The notes: generated from the sequence alone by a model not told the origin. Shown: positions 47,534 through 56,905, numbered from the stretch's first letter. The stretch is 64,000 nucleotides of DNA from Chromatiaceae bacterium (GCA_016714645.1 JADKCI010000004.1:477501-541500), one strand, 5' to 3'. Program-made: numbers and translations.

Positions 47534-48112
47534 TCATGCCACGCCCAGGGGCGAGACCCCGAACAGCCACTTGTGGGCCCATAGCAGGAAGATGACATAG
47601 AGGGCGAGCCCGGCGCCGATGGCGATCAGGTCATTGGCCTGGCGGCGGGGCGCGCCCTGGACCACGGGGGCCTTGCGGGTGAGGAGGGAGATGCGGTCCG
47701 TCAGGGCCCAGGCCAGGAACCCCCCGAAGAGCAGCAGGTCCGCCAGGGTACCGTTGGCGGTCAGGTGGGCCAGGGCCCAGATGATCACCGCGGTCAGCAT
47801 GGGGTGGACGACCGCGGCCTGGATGCGGCCGGGCAGATAGGTGGCCAGGAGCAGGGGGAAGACCGGCAGCATGATCAAGAGGCTCAGGTGGCGGGTCCAG
47901 ATCGGCGGAGAGTAGATATAGAGGGGCTCGGCCCGGGCCAGGCCATAGCCCCAGACGATCAGGATAAAACCGACCAGGCCGACCAGGCCGGCGATGCCCT
48001 GCCAGCGGGTCTGGCCGAGGCGCGCCACCAGGCGCCCACGCCAGGCGGGGGCGAGAAAGCCCAGGGAGTGCATGCCGAGGAAGAGACAAAGGCCAAGTAT
48101 GAGGATGGTCAC
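47534..48112 (-). CDS. NnrU-family membrane protein
   Basis: 192 residues with about six hydrophobic segments, starting MTILILGLCLFLGMHSLGFL from GTG (GGAG eight bases upstream) and including IVWGYGLARAEPLYIYSPP. NnrU was named from its link to nitric oxide and nitrite reduction genes, and is related to isoprenoid-carotenoid isomerases. No denitrification gene is adjacent here, but a nitrogen-oxide-type cytochrome gene is elsewhere in the window. It diverges from the ABC transporter operon. Confidence 0.88.
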   Translation of the reverse strand: MTILILGLCLFLGMHSLGFLAPAWRGRLVARLGQTRWQGIAGLVGLVGFILIVWGYGLARAEPLYIYSPPIWTRHLSLLIMLPVFPLLLATYLPGRIQAAVVHPMLTAVIIWALAHLTANGTLADLLLFGGFLAWALTDRISLLTRKAPVVQGAPRRQANDLIAIGAGLALYVIFLLWAHKWLFGVSPLGVA

Positions 48113-48266
48113 GAGGGGTCTCCGGTGGGGTGAGTCAGGATGGGGTCGCGGGGGTAAGGGCGGGAAATGGTTGCTGGCGGTCCGCGCCCGGGCTTGGGAC
48201 AATACTACCGGAAGCCAGCCGCCCCTGTCCCCGCCCTTGTCCACCCTCACCTCAAAGTCATTATCC

Positions 48267-49148
48267 TTGGATAGCCTGATCGAAGCCCGTAACCTGGTCC
48301 GAACCTACCCTGGCGTGCGCGCCGTGGATGAGGTGAGCTTTGCCGTGGCCCTGGGCGGCTGTTTCGGGCTCCTGGGTCCCAACGGGGCCGGCAAGACCAC
48401 GACCCTGGAGATGCTGGAGGGTATCCAGACGCCGACCGCCGGCGAGGTTCGCTACCGGGGCCGGCCCCTGGACGCGGCCTATCGCGAGGCCGTCGGCATC
48501 CAGTTTCAGGCCACCGCCCTCCAGGACTTTCAGACCGTGGCCGAGTCCCTGGACATGTTCGCCGCCCTTTATCGCCGCACCGCCGACCGCGAGGAACTGG
48601 TCCGGCTCTGCAACCTGGGCGAGATCCTGGACCGGGACACCCGCAAGCTCTCCGGGGGCCAGCGCCAACGCCTGCTGCTGGCCATTGCCCTGGTGAACGA
48701 GCCGGAACTGGTCTTTCTAGACGAGCCCACCACGGGGCTCGATCCCCAGGCCCGGCGCAACTTCTGGGGCCTGATCGAGACGGTGCGGGCGCGCGGGACC
48801 ACGGTGGTGCTCACCACCCATTACATGGAAGAGGCCGAGCGCCTCTGCGATGAGATCGCCATCGTCGATCGGGGACGGATCATCGCCCGGGGCAACCCGG
48901 CCCAACTGGTGCGGGAGCACTTCCCGGCCACCGTCATCCGGCTGCCCGCCGCCGGCTGGCCCCCCCAGACGCCCCTGCCGGCGGGTGCCGTGAGCCGCAA
49001 TGGCGAAATTGAGCTGTTCGCCGAGGCAGTGCCGCCGGTCCTCAAGGAGCTTGAGGCGGTCGGGGCGGATTTGTGTGCTCTGCGGGTCGCGACCCCCAAT
49101 CTGGAGGACCTGTTTATTAAGCTCACGGGGCACGACCTGCGGACATGA
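48267..49148 (+). CDS. ABC transporter ATP-binding protein (drug/daunorubicin type)
   Basis: 293 residues. Walker A GPNGAGKTT, Q-loop IQFQATALQDF, signature LSGGQRQR, Walker B LVFLDEPTTGLD and a switch His in LTTHYMEEAERL. The tail resembles DrrA-like ATPases. The start is probably the TTG at 48267; no strong ribosome binding site is seen and the upstream frame lacks homology. The membrane partner follows 55 bases later. Substrate unknown. Confidence 0.9.
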   Translation: MDSLIEARNLVRTYPGVRAVDEVSFAVALGGCFGLLGPNGAGKTTTLEMLEGIQTPTAGEVRYRGRPLDAAYREAVGIQFQATALQDFQTVAESLDMFAALYRRTADREELVRLCNLGEILDRDTRKLSGGQRQRLLLAIALVNEPELVFLDEPTTGLDPQARRNFWGLIETVRARGTTVVLTTHYMEEAERLCDEIAIVDRGRIIARGNPAQLVREHFPATVIRLPAAGWPPQTPLPAGAVSRNGEIELFAEAVPPVLKELEAVGADLCALRVATPNLEDLFIKLTGHDLRT

Positions 49149-49203
49149 CTGGCAGACCCCCATCCTCTAACCCCCTGCACTCGGGAACTTGGGAGTAGCC
49201 AAG

Positions 49204-50247
49204 ATGTGGCGTCGTATCCTTGCCGTCCTCGTCGCCCGCAACCGGGAGTTTTACCGGGACCGCGCGGGTCTGGGCTGGAACATCTTCATGCCGATCCTGA
49301 TGGTCTTGGCCTTCGCCGTTATCTTCAGCGGCGACCCCGAGGCCCCCTTCAAGGTCGGGGTGGTGACGGTGGACGGGGCCCTGCCGCCCACCACGACCGG
49401 ATTCCTGGCCCTCGATCATATCCAGTTCGTCCCCGTGACGGATCTGGAGGGCGCCATCACTCAGGTGGATCGTCACCAGCTCGACCTCTTGCTGGACCCC
49501 CGCGCCCAGCCCCCCGCCTATTGGGTCAATCTGGAGTCCCCGCGCGGCTATCTGGCGGAGCGCCTCCTGCTCGGGGCCGAGGCCGGGGTGGGCGGACCCG
49601 CCCCGGGTGAAGCGGTGGGACCAGAGCGGCGGACCCGTAGTGGCGCCGCCCTGCGCTACGCGGACTGGGTGCTGCCCGGCATTCTGGCCATGAATGTGAT
49701 GTTCTCCAGTCTTTGGGGGGTGGGCTGGGTGATCGTGCGGTACCGCAAGAACGGTGTCCTGCGCCGGCTCAAGGCGACGCCCCTGACGCCCTTCGAGTTT
49801 CTCACCGCCCAGGTCCTCTCCCGTCTGCTGGTGGTGATGGCCGCGAGTCTCTTAGTCTATGTGGGTGTCGATCTGCTGCTCGATTTCCCCATGCGCGGCT
49901 CCTATGCCGCCCTGGTCCTCATCTACGCCGCCGGCGCCCTCTGCCTCATCAGCCTCGGGCTCATCGTCGCCTCCCGGTGGCGCACGGAGGAATTGGCGAA
50001 TGGTGTCCTCAACCTCATCTCCTGGCCCCTGCTCCTGCTTTCCGGGGTCTGGTACTCCATGGAAGGCACCAGCGGGATCGCCCGCTTCCTGTCCCAACTC
50101 TCGCCTCTGACGCATCTGGTGGATGCCGCCCGCAGGGTCATGATCGACGGCGCCCAGGTGGTGGATGTCCTGCCCCAGGTCGCCCTCCTCGCGGCCCTGG
50201 CTCTGGTCTTTATCGGCATCGCCGCCTGGCTGTTTCGGTGGGAATAG
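49204..50247 (+). CDS. ABC-2 type transporter permease
   Basis: 347 residues: one N-terminal membrane segment (FMPILMVLAFAVIF), a periplasmic loop of about 130 residues, then five membrane segments including LPGILAMNVMFSSLWGVGWV and a final IGIAAWLFRW. This is the ABC-2 exporter layout, paired with the ATPase just upstream. GGGAG lies before the ATG at 49204. Its end overlaps the transpeptidase gene by 10 bases. Confidence 0.9.
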   Translation: MWRRILAVLVARNREFYRDRAGLGWNIFMPILMVLAFAVIFSGDPEAPFKVGVVTVDGALPPTTTGFLALDHIQFVPVTDLEGAITQVDRHQLDLLLDPRAQPPAYWVNLESPRGYLAERLLLGAEAGVGGPAPGEAVGPERRTRSGAALRYADWVLPGILAMNVMFSSLWGVGWVIVRYRKNGVLRRLKATPLTPFEFLTAQVLSRLLVVMAASLLVYVGVDLLLDFPMRGSYAALVLIYAAGALCLISLGLIVASRWRTEELANGVLNLISWPLLLLSGVWYSMEGTSGIARFLSQLSPLTHLVDAARRVMIDGAQVVDVLPQVALLAALALVFIGIAAWLFRWE

Positions 50248-50738
50248 CCGGGCGGACCCTCCGCCGCCGGGTCCTGGTCGATCTGGCCCGTCAGCGCCTG
50301 CGGCTGTTCGAGGAAGACGCCTTGTTGTTGGAGGCCAACGTCTCCACGGGCCGCAATGGCCCCGGCGAGTGGCGTGACAGCGGCTGTACGCCACGGGGCC
50401 TGCATCGGGTGCGCATCCGCATCGGTGCCGGCTGTCCAACCGGTACCGTCTTCGTCGGCCGTCGGCCCACCGGCGAGGTCCACGGCCCCGAGCTGGCGGC
50501 CTTCTTCCCGGAACGGGACTGGATACTCACCCGCATCCTCTGGCTGACCGGCCTGGAGCCCGGCCGCAATCGCGGTGGGCGGGTCGATACCTTGCGGCGT
50601 TATATCTATATCCACGGCTGTCCGGAGACGGCGCCCATGGGGGTGCCCCTGTCACACGGCTGTATTCGCATGCGCGACGCGGACCTGCTGCGACTCTTCG
50701 ACCTGGCCCCCGCGGGAACCCTGGTGGAGATCCAGTGA
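50238..50738 (+). CDS. YkuD-type L,D-transpeptidase without signal peptide
   Basis: 166 residues with the complete catalytic motif: His126 in IYIHGCPETAP and SHGC (His140, Gly141, Cys142). These enzymes make 3-3 cross-links or attach lipoproteins in peptidoglycan. The GTG start overlaps the permease stop by 10 bases, and no signal peptide or membrane segment is present, which is unusual for a cell-wall enzyme. Either export uses another route or the enzyme acts on cytoplasmic muropeptides. The nearby cytoplasmic NagZ is compatible with the second idea. Confidence 0.85.
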   Translation: MGIAGRTLRRRVLVDLARQRLRLFEEDALLLEANVSTGRNGPGEWRDSGCTPRGLHRVRIRIGAGCPTGTVFVGRRPTGEVHGPELAAFFPERDWILTRILWLTGLEPGRNRGGRVDTLRRYIYIHGCPETAPMGVPLSHGCIRMRDADLLRLFDLAPAGTLVEIQ

Positions 50739-50802
50739 CCGGCCTGCGTTTAGGCTCCCACGCGACGGGGCCTTAGCCCGACCTGAGTCTGGAGACTGTA
50801 CT

Positions 50803-51729
50803 TTGTTTTCGCTCCTGCTTTCCCGCCTCGGCTCGGCCCTGCTGGTGGTCCTGGGGGTTTGTACCCTGGTCTTTCTGCTCATCCATCTGGTGCCGGGTGA
50901 TCCCGTGGAGGCAATGCTGGGCGAGAGCGCCCAGCCGGCGGACCGGGAGGCCCTGCGGGCCGCCCTGGGCCTCGACCGGCCCTTGATCGACCAGTACCTG
51001 GACTATCTGGGGCGCCTGGTCCGCCTCGATCTGGGTGAGTCCTTCCAGGATCGCCGTCCGGTAGGGAGCATTCTGGGTGAACGCCTTCCGGCGACCCTGG
51101 AGCTGACCGCCGCTGCCTTGGGCCTGGCCCTGGTTCTGGCCCTGCCGCTGGGGGTGCTGGCGGCGCGCCATCGCGGCAGTCGCCTGGATGCCGGCGCCAT
51201 GGGGCTGTCCCTGGTGGGTGTCTCCATCCCCAACTTCTGGCTCGGCCCCCTCCTGATCCTGACCTTTTCCCTCTGGCTCGGCTGGACGCCGGTGAGCGGC
51301 CGCGAGGGCCTGGCGAGCCTCATCCTGCCGGCCATTACCCTGGGCACCGGGATGGCGGCGATCCTGGCGCGCATGGTGCGCGGTAGTGTCCTGGAGGTGT
51401 TGGGGGAGGATTATGTGCGCACCGCCCGCGCCAAGGGTCTGTCCGAGGGCCGGGTCCTCTGGGGCCATGCCCTGCGCAACGCCTGGCTGCCGATCCTGAC
51501 CCTCATCGGGATGCAACTGGGCGGCCTGCTGGGCGGTGCCGTCATCACCGAGACCGTCTTCGCCTGGCCCGGGGTCGGGAGTCTGCTGGTGGAGGCGATC
51601 CAGAGTCGTGACTATCCCGTGGTCCAGGCCTGCGTCCTGCTCGTCAGCCTGACCTATGTCCTGGTCAATACCCTCACCGACCTGGTCTATACCTGGGTCG
51701 ATCCGCGCATCCATTGGGGGGCCTCATGA
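50803..51729 (+). CDS. Peptide/nickel-type ABC permease, OppB/DppB family
   Basis: 308 residues. N-terminal membrane segment (LLVVLGVCTLVFLLIHLVPG) with the family's PGDP motif, four to five further spans, and the EAA loop region GEDYVRTARAKGLSE. The start is a TTG at 50803 with GGAGA eight bases upstream; the frame opens earlier inside the transpeptidase gene. It overlaps the next permease by four bases. No binding protein or ATPase gene of this transporter is in the window. Confidence 0.9.
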   Translation: MFSLLLSRLGSALLVVLGVCTLVFLLIHLVPGDPVEAMLGESAQPADREALRAALGLDRPLIDQYLDYLGRLVRLDLGESFQDRRPVGSILGERLPATLELTAAALGLALVLALPLGVLAARHRGSRLDAGAMGLSLVGVSIPNFWLGPLLILTFSLWLGWTPVSGREGLASLILPAITLGTGMAAILARMVRGSVLEVLGEDYVRTARAKGLSEGRVLWGHALRNAWLPILTLIGMQLGGLLGGAVITETVFAWPGVGSLLVEAIQSRDYPVVQACVLLVSLTYVLVNTLTDLVYTWVDPRIHWGAS

Positions 51730-52553
51730 CGTCCCGGGCAGGCTATTGGCCGCGTGGAGTGGGCTGGATGCCGCCGACGGCCTTTCTGCTGCTCTGGATC
51801 GTCGTGGCCCTGGCCGGGCCCTGGCTGCCCCTGACACCGAACGCGGTGGATCTGCCGGCGATCTTGGCGGGACCCGGACCGGGCGCGCTGCTCGGCAGTG
51901 ATGACCTGGGCCGTCCCGTCCTGGACCGGCTCTTGGTGGGGGCCCGCATCGCCTTCCTGGTGGGGTTCGGCGTCGTCGCCCTCTCGGCCCTGGTCGGCGT
52001 CCTGGTGGGTGGTATCAGTGCCTTCGCCGGGGGCTGGGTTGACCTGGTGTTGGTGCGGTTGATCGATGTCTTCCTCGCCTTTCCCGGCATTCTCCTGGCC
52101 ATTGCCCTGGCGGGGATCCTGGGGCCGGGCATCGATAATCTGATCATCGCCCTGTCGGTGACCGGCTGGGTCGGCTACGCCCGCCTGACCCGGGCCCAGA
52201 TCCTGGCCCTCAAGGAACGCGACCACGTAATTGCGGCGCGCGCCCTGGGCGTCGGTCCCGGGCGCATCCTGTTGCGCCACCTCTTGCCTCTGGCCCTGGC
52301 GCCGCTGATCGTGGAGGCGACCTTCGGTATCGCCGGGGTGGTGGTCGCCGAGGCCGGCCTGTCCTTTCTGGGCCTGGGCGTCCAGCCGCCCCAGTCCTCC
52401 TGGGGCAGTATGATCCGCGATGGCGTGAGCTACATGCTGGTGGCGCCCCATCTGGTGATAGCCCCGGGCATCGCCATCGCCTGGGTGGTCTTTTCCGTGA
52501 ATCTCCTGGGGGACCGGCTGCGCGATTGGCTGGATGTGCGTCATCCGGGCTGA
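51726..52553 (+). CDS. Peptide/nickel-type ABC permease, OppC/DppC family
   Basis: 275 residues, with N-terminal span, LGSDDLGRPVLDRLLVGARI (the OppC GTDxxGRDxxSR-like motif), four more membrane spans and the EAA loop KERDHVIAARALGVGPGRILLRH (split here as ERDHVIAARALG and onward). It forms the membrane pore with the upstream OppB-like protein. The missing ATPases and binding protein must be encoded elsewhere. NagZ follows after 148 bases, so murein peptide uptake is a possible role. Confidence 0.9.
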   Translation: MTSRAGYWPRGVGWMPPTAFLLLWIVVALAGPWLPLTPNAVDLPAILAGPGPGALLGSDDLGRPVLDRLLVGARIAFLVGFGVVALSALVGVLVGGISAFAGGWVDLVLVRLIDVFLAFPGILLAIALAGILGPGIDNLIIALSVTGWVGYARLTRAQILALKERDHVIAARALGVGPGRILLRHLLPLALAPLIVEATFGIAGVVVAEAGLSFLGLGVQPPQSSWGSMIRDGVSYMLVAPHLVIAPGIAIAWVVFSVNLLGDRLRDWLDVRHPG

Positions 52554-52701
52554 GGGTCCGGGTCGGTCGGAGATCCCCGTCCACCCGCGGCTCATCCGGC
52601 CCGGGATGCCGTCCGTTGGGGCCGATTCTGGCCGCCAGCGCCCAGGCCGGCTATGCTGATACCCCGATCGTCATTTCCAACCCGCTGGAGGTTCTCACAC
52701 C

Positions 52702-53748
52702 GTGTCCCTGGGTCCCGTCATACTCGATCTTGAAGGGCTTGAACTCACCGCCGAGGAGCGCGACCTGCTGCGCCACCCGGCGGTCGGTGGCGTCATCCTC
52801 TTTTCCCGTAATTATCGCGATCCAGACCAACTGGCGGCCCTGACGATGGCGATCCACGCCCTGCGGGAGCCGCGTCTCCTCATCAGCGTGGACCAGGAGG
52901 GGGGGCGGGTGCAGCGCTGTCGCGAGGGTTTGACCCGGCTGCCGCCGGCGGCCCGTTTTGGCCAACTGGCCCGGCGCCATCCCCAACATGCTCGGCAGGC
53001 GGCGGAGGCGGTGGGTTGGCTGATGGCCGCGGAACTGCGGGCTCTGGGCGTGGATTTCAGTTTTGCCCCGGTCCTGGACCTGGATCGCGGCGTCAGCGGG
53101 GTCATCGGCGACCGGGCCTTCGCGGACACTATCAATGGGGTCTCCGACCTCGCCCGGGCCTGGTGCGAAGGGGTGCGGGCCGCGGGTATGGCCTCGGTCG
53201 GCAAACACTTTCCCGGTCACGGCGGGGTAGCCGCGGACTCCCACGCCGAGTTGCCCATCGATGACCGCCGGTTCGCGGAGATCGAGATGGAGGATCTGGT
53301 GCCCTTTGATCGCCTCATTCGGCATGGCCTGGAGGCGGTCATGCCGGCCCATGTTCTCTACCCCCATGTCGATGCCCGGCCGGCGGGCTTTTCGCCCTTC
53401 TGGCTGAAGGAGATTTTGCGTGGGCAACTGGCCTTCCAGGGCGTTATCTTCAGCGACGATCTCAACATGGGCGCGGCGGCGGCGGGCGGCGGTTACGGCG
53501 ATCGTGCCCGCGCCGCCCTGGATGCCGGCTGCGATATCCTCCTGATCTGCAACAACCGCCCGGCGACCCTGGAGATGGTGGATGCCCTGCGCCATTACGA
53601 CGACCCCACCATTCATTTGCGCTGTCTGCGCATGCATGGGCGCGGCAGTCTGGATCGGGCCCATCTGCACCTGGATCCCCGCTGGCAAAAGGGCGTGCGC
53701 GAGGTTGGGGCTCTGGAAGAGGCGGTCTCCCTTGATCTTGGCCTCTGA
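52702..53748 (+). CDS. nagZ: Beta-N-acetylhexosaminidase NagZ
   Basis: Family 3 glycosidase that removes N-acetylglucosamine from anhydro-muropeptides in the cytoplasm during cell-wall recycling. 348 residues; VDQEGGRVQR, the KHFPGHG loop with the catalytic His, MPAHVLYP and FSDDLNMGAA with the nucleophile Asp. GTG start with GGAGG 12 bases upstream. No signal peptide, as expected for NagZ. hpt follows 42 bases later. Confidence 0.95.
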   Translation: MSLGPVILDLEGLELTAEERDLLRHPAVGGVILFSRNYRDPDQLAALTMAIHALREPRLLISVDQEGGRVQRCREGLTRLPPAARFGQLARRHPQHARQAAEAVGWLMAAELRALGVDFSFAPVLDLDRGVSGVIGDRAFADTINGVSDLARAWCEGVRAAGMASVGKHFPGHGGVAADSHAELPIDDRRFAEIEMEDLVPFDRLIRHGLEAVMPAHVLYPHVDARPAGFSPFWLKEILRGQLAFQGVIFSDDLNMGAAAAGGGYGDRARAALDAGCDILLICNNRPATLEMVDALRHYDDPTIHLRCLRMHGRGSLDRAHLHLDPRWQKGVREVGALEEAVSLDLGL

Positions 53749-53790
53749 ACCCCTGAACCGCCGCTACGGATGAACCGAGGAGCTACCCCT

Positions 53791-54348
53791 ATGCGTCTGA
53801 CTCCGGAAGACTATGCCGCCGTGGCGGCCCGGGCCGCCTTGATCGTCCCTGGCGAGGAGCTGGAGCTGGCGCTGGACCGGATGGCGAGGGCGATAACCCA
53901 GGACCTGGCGGGGAGCGACCCCCTGGTGCTGTGCGTCATGACGGGTGCCGTGATCGTGGCGGGTCGCCTGCTGCCGCGCCTGGATTTTCAGCTCCAGTTG
54001 GGTTATCTGCACGCGACGCGCTATCGGGGGGCGACCCGGGGCGGTGAATTGGCCTGGCTGCACCGTCCCAGCGCCGCCATTCAGGGGCGCCATGTCTTGC
54101 TGGTGGACGACATTCTGGACGAGGGGCTGACCTTGGAGGCGGCCATCCGGGCCTGCCGGGAAGATGGCGCGGTCAGCGTGCGCACCGCGGTCCTGGTCGC
54201 CAAGGATCGAGCGCGCGCTGCGGAGATCGAGGTGGACTATGTCGGCGTCCGGACCCCGGATCTCTACCTGTATGGCTACGGGCTCGACTACAAGGACTAT
54301 TTCCGCAATGCCGCCGGCATCTACGCCGTGGCGGCCGATGATGTCTGA
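53791..54348 (+). CDS. hpt: Hypoxanthine-guanine phosphoribosyltransferase
   Basis: 185 residues. The PRPP-binding motif VLLVDDILDEGLTL and the flexible-loop region before it mark a type I purine phosphoribosyltransferase, and the C-terminal DLYLYGYGLDYKDYFRN fits HPRT. The ATG at 53791 has GAGGAG eight bases upstream. It salvages hypoxanthine and guanine, and with the MTI phosphorylase gene at 55169 forms a purine salvage route: methylthioinosine to hypoxanthine to IMP. Confidence 0.92.
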   Translation: MRLTPEDYAAVAARAALIVPGEELELALDRMARAITQDLAGSDPLVLCVMTGAVIVAGRLLPRLDFQLQLGYLHATRYRGATRGGELAWLHRPSAAIQGRHVLLVDDILDEGLTLEAAIRACREDGAVSVRTAVLVAKDRARAAEIEVDYVGVRTPDLYLYGYGLDYKDYFRNAAGIYAVAADDV

Positions 54349-54438
54349 GGTGATGGATATTGGCCAGGGCGCCGGTCCCGTCCCTCCTATGTGAAGAAGA
54401 TGGGAAATTAAGAAAAAGCTAATGGAAATATATGGTTG

Positions 54439-54467
54439 TTGACATTGTTGGGATTTTCAATTATAGA
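54439..54467 (+). promoter_or_regulatory. Consensus sigma-70 promoter of the hemerythrin gene
   Basis: TTGACA at 54439-54444, a 17-base spacer and TATAGA at 54462-54467, within an AT-rich island in otherwise GC-rich DNA. Transcription would begin near 54474, about 100 bases before the start codon. The rest of the 229-base gap 54349-54577 shows no gene. Confidence 0.8.
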
Positions 54468-54577
54468 AGTGGCGTGCGGCCCCTCGCCTCCGGTCAATGT
54501 CGTGCATGGCGCGGATGGGTCAGAGTGATCCGCGCACACCACCCATACAATAACTACGAGACCATGAGGAGGGTCCC

Positions 54578-55021
54578 ATGCTTGATCTGGCCCATTACCG
54601 TAATCGCCATACGGACCTGCTGCAAATGATCGAGGACTTGCGGCAATTGTTAACCCCCGAGATGCTGCAAATTCGCCCTAACGCCAGGACGGCCTACCTG
54701 CTGCTGTGCGAATTGGGTAGTAAGGTCAAGGAGCATCTGAGCGAGGAGGATCGTGGCGTCTATCCCTCCCTGCTCATTAACGATGATCCCCGGGTCAAGT
54801 CCATCGCCTGGGGTTTCATCAGCGGGGAGAGACCTCTGCGGCAGACTTTCGATGAATATCACCGCAAGTGGCTCAAGAACTGCGACTTCAACTTCACCGA
54901 GGACTTTCTGCGCGAGAGCCAGGCGGTCTTTGGCATGGTCGCCGAGCGTATCGATCGCGAGAATCGGGTGCTGTTTCCCAAGTTGGTGGAGATCGGACTC
55001 TTTAAGGAGATCCGGGCCTAG
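54578..55021 (+). CDS. Hemerythrin-domain protein
   Basis: 147 residues predicted as a four-helix bundle with His and Glu/Asp ligands spaced as in hemerythrins (HYRNRHTDLLQMIED near 6-20, VKEHLSEED near 48-56, FDEYHRKW near 91-98, ENRVLFPKL near the end). It would bind a di-iron centre and oxygen or nitric oxide. GAGGAGGG precedes the ATG. It is a single-gene unit with its own promoter and strong terminator. Oxygen sensing, storage or nitric oxide repair cannot be told apart. Confidence 0.85.
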   Translation: MLDLAHYRNRHTDLLQMIEDLRQLLTPEMLQIRPNARTAYLLLCELGSKVKEHLSEEDRGVYPSLLINDDPRVKSIAWGFISGERPLRQTFDEYHRKWLKNCDFNFTEDFLRESQAVFGMVAERIDRENRVLFPKLVEIGLFKEIRA

Positions 55022-55084
55022 CTGGGCGTCCCCGCGGCCCTTGGCCGCGTGCCCCAGCCCTCGATCCGTTCCCCGTTCTTCCCC

Positions 55085-55117
55085 AACCGGCGTCGGGCTA
55101 ACCACGCCGGTTTTTTT
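55085..55117 (+). terminator. Terminator of the hemerythrin gene
   Basis: AACCGGCGT and ACGCCGGTT form a perfect 9-bp stem, followed by seven T. A second long GC hairpin without T run lies just before it at 55022-55058. Confidence 0.9.
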
Positions 55118-55168
55118 CGCCTGGCCTTGGCTAAACTCCCTGGCCTCTGTATACGAGATCCGTCAGCC

Positions 55169-55912
55169 ATGAGCCATATCGCCGTCATCGGGGGATCGGG
55201 CTTTGCCAGCCTGCCCGGAATGGAGTTCCTGGGAGAGGTTTGCCCCGAGACCCCCTATGGCCAGCCCTCCGCCCCTATCCAGCAGGGCCGTCTCGCGGGC
55301 GGGGACTTCCTGTTTCTGTCCCGTCATGGCTCGCGGCACCGGATCCCGCCCCACGCGGTCAACTACCGCGCCAACCTCTGGGCACTCAAGTCCCTGGGGG
55401 CCGAGCGGGTGGTGGGGCTGGCGGCCGTGGGTGGTATCCATGCCGCCTATGGCCCCCGGTTACTGGCGGCCCCGGATCACCTCATCGACTATACCCATGG
55501 CCGTGACCAGACATTCCACGAGGGCGGCGAGGCGGGGGTGGTCCATATCGACTTCACCCGGCCCTATTGCGAGGCCCTGCGCGCCGATCTGCTCCGGCTG
55601 GCGCGGGCGGCCGGCATCGCCATGGTGGACGGTGGCACCCATGGCGTGACTCAGGGTCCGCGCCTGGAGACCGCCGCCGAGATCCGCCGCATGGAGCGCG
55701 ATGGCTGCGACCTCGTCGGCATGACCGGTATGCCCGAGGCGGCCCTGGCCCGGGAACTGGGGCTCTGCTACGCCTGCCTGGCCTTTGTCGTCAACTGGGC
55801 GGCCGGCAAGGCGGAAGGGGAGATCGCCTTTTCCGAACTCGAGGCCAACATGGCGGCCTGCGGCGATCCCATCCAGCGGATACTGACCGCCCTGGTCGGC
55901 GTGGCGGCCTAG
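55169..55912 (+). CDS. S-methyl-5'-thioinosine (or thioadenosine) phosphorylase
   Basis: 247-residue purine nucleoside phosphorylase family member. IGGSGFASL, SRHGSRHRIPPHAVNYRANL with the phosphate-binding residues, TGMPEAALARELGLCYA with the base and ribose-binding residues. In gammaproteobacteria of this kind the product usually prefers methylthioinosine, but substrate choice depends on a few residues that I cannot resolve. The ATG at 55169 gives the family N-terminus. It works with hpt in purine and methylthio salvage. Confidence 0.9.
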   Translation: MSHIAVIGGSGFASLPGMEFLGEVCPETPYGQPSAPIQQGRLAGGDFLFLSRHGSRHRIPPHAVNYRANLWALKSLGAERVVGLAAVGGIHAAYGPRLLAAPDHLIDYTHGRDQTFHEGGEAGVVHIDFTRPYCEALRADLLRLARAAGIAMVDGGTHGVTQGPRLETAAEIRRMERDGCDLVGMTGMPEAALARELGLCYACLAFVVNWAAGKAEGEIAFSELEANMAACGDPIQRILTALVGVAA

Positions 55913-55996
55913 CGCGGGCCCGTATCGATCCCCTGGGGGCATGGCGTAAAATCCTGTCCCTCGCCCCCATTTTCCGCCGGCCAAGGAGCCATTGCC

Positions 55997-56905
55997 GTGA
56001 AGTTGACCGTCGAAGCCTTTCGCGCCTGGGACAACAAGTGCATCACCTTGCTGGGGATGTCCGGGGTTGGCAAGACCCACCTCTCGGGCATCCTGCGCCG
56101 GCAGGACTGGTTTCACTATTCCGGGGATTACCGCATCGGCACCCGCTACCTGGATGAGCATATCCTGGACCTCATCAAGGGGCAGGCCATGCAGGTGCCC
56201 TTCCTGCGGGACCTGCTGCGTCAGGATTGGATCTTCATCCGTAACAACATCAAGGTCGATGATCTGGGGCCGGTGCTGGGCTTTGTCGGCAAGCTGGGCG
56301 ATCCCGAACTGGGGGGGCTGGGGCTGGAGGAGTTCAACCGCCGCCAGGCCCTGTACCGCCAGGCGGAGATCGCGGCCATGATGGACGTGCCCGACTTCAA
56401 ATGTAAGGCGCGGGAGATCTATGGCTACCGCCACCTGGTCAACGACGTGGGCGGTTCCCTCTGCGAACTGGACGAGCCCCGGGTGATCGACCTGCTGGCG
56501 GACGAGAGCCTCATCCTCTACATCCAGGTCCCGGAGGAGGACGAAATCAAGCTCATCGAGCGCGCTCAGGCCGATCCCAAGCCACTCTATTACCGCCCTC
56601 AATTCCTCGCCGCCGCCGTGAGCGACTACCTGGCCGAGTACCAGCTGGACTATGTGGCGGAGATCGACCCGAACGACTTCACGCGCTGGGTCTTTCCGCG
56701 CCTCTTCCATTCCCGCGTGCCGCGTTACGAGGCCATCGCCGCGCCCCACGGCTACACCGTGGCCTCCCCCGAGGTGGCCCGGGTCCGCGACGAGCGCGAT
56801 TTTCTTGAACTTATCGAGCAGGCCATCGCCCGCAAGGGCTGTGGGTCATCGCCGAGACCCGCCCCGCCATCCCGAGATTCATCAGATGCCTATCGTCGCC
56901 CATAA
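55997..56905 (+). CDS. Conserved ATPase paired with MetA
   Basis: 302 residues with Walker A GMSGVGKTHL near 20-29 at the N-terminus, then an unrecognised alpha-beta body (DYRIGTRYLDEHILDLIKG, PLYYRPQFLAAAVSDYL). It resembles small nucleotide kinases of the shikimate kinase or GTPase type, but the acceptor is unknown. GTG start with AAGGAG nine bases upstream. Its last 20 bases overlap the metA start, so expression is tied to homoserine succinylation. I recall this pairing in related bacteria; the function remains open. Confidence 0.82.
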   Translation: MKLTVEAFRAWDNKCITLLGMSGVGKTHLSGILRRQDWFHYSGDYRIGTRYLDEHILDLIKGQAMQVPFLRDLLRQDWIFIRNNIKVDDLGPVLGFVGKLGDPELGGLGLEEFNRRQALYRQAEIAAMMDVPDFKCKAREIYGYRHLVNDVGGSLCELDEPRVIDLLADESLILYIQVPEEDEIKLIERAQADPKPLYYRPQFLAAAVSDYLAEYQLDYVAEIDPNDFTRWVFPRLFHSRVPRYEAIAAPHGYTVASPEVARVRDERDFLELIEQAIARKGCGSSPRPAPPSRDSSDAYRRP

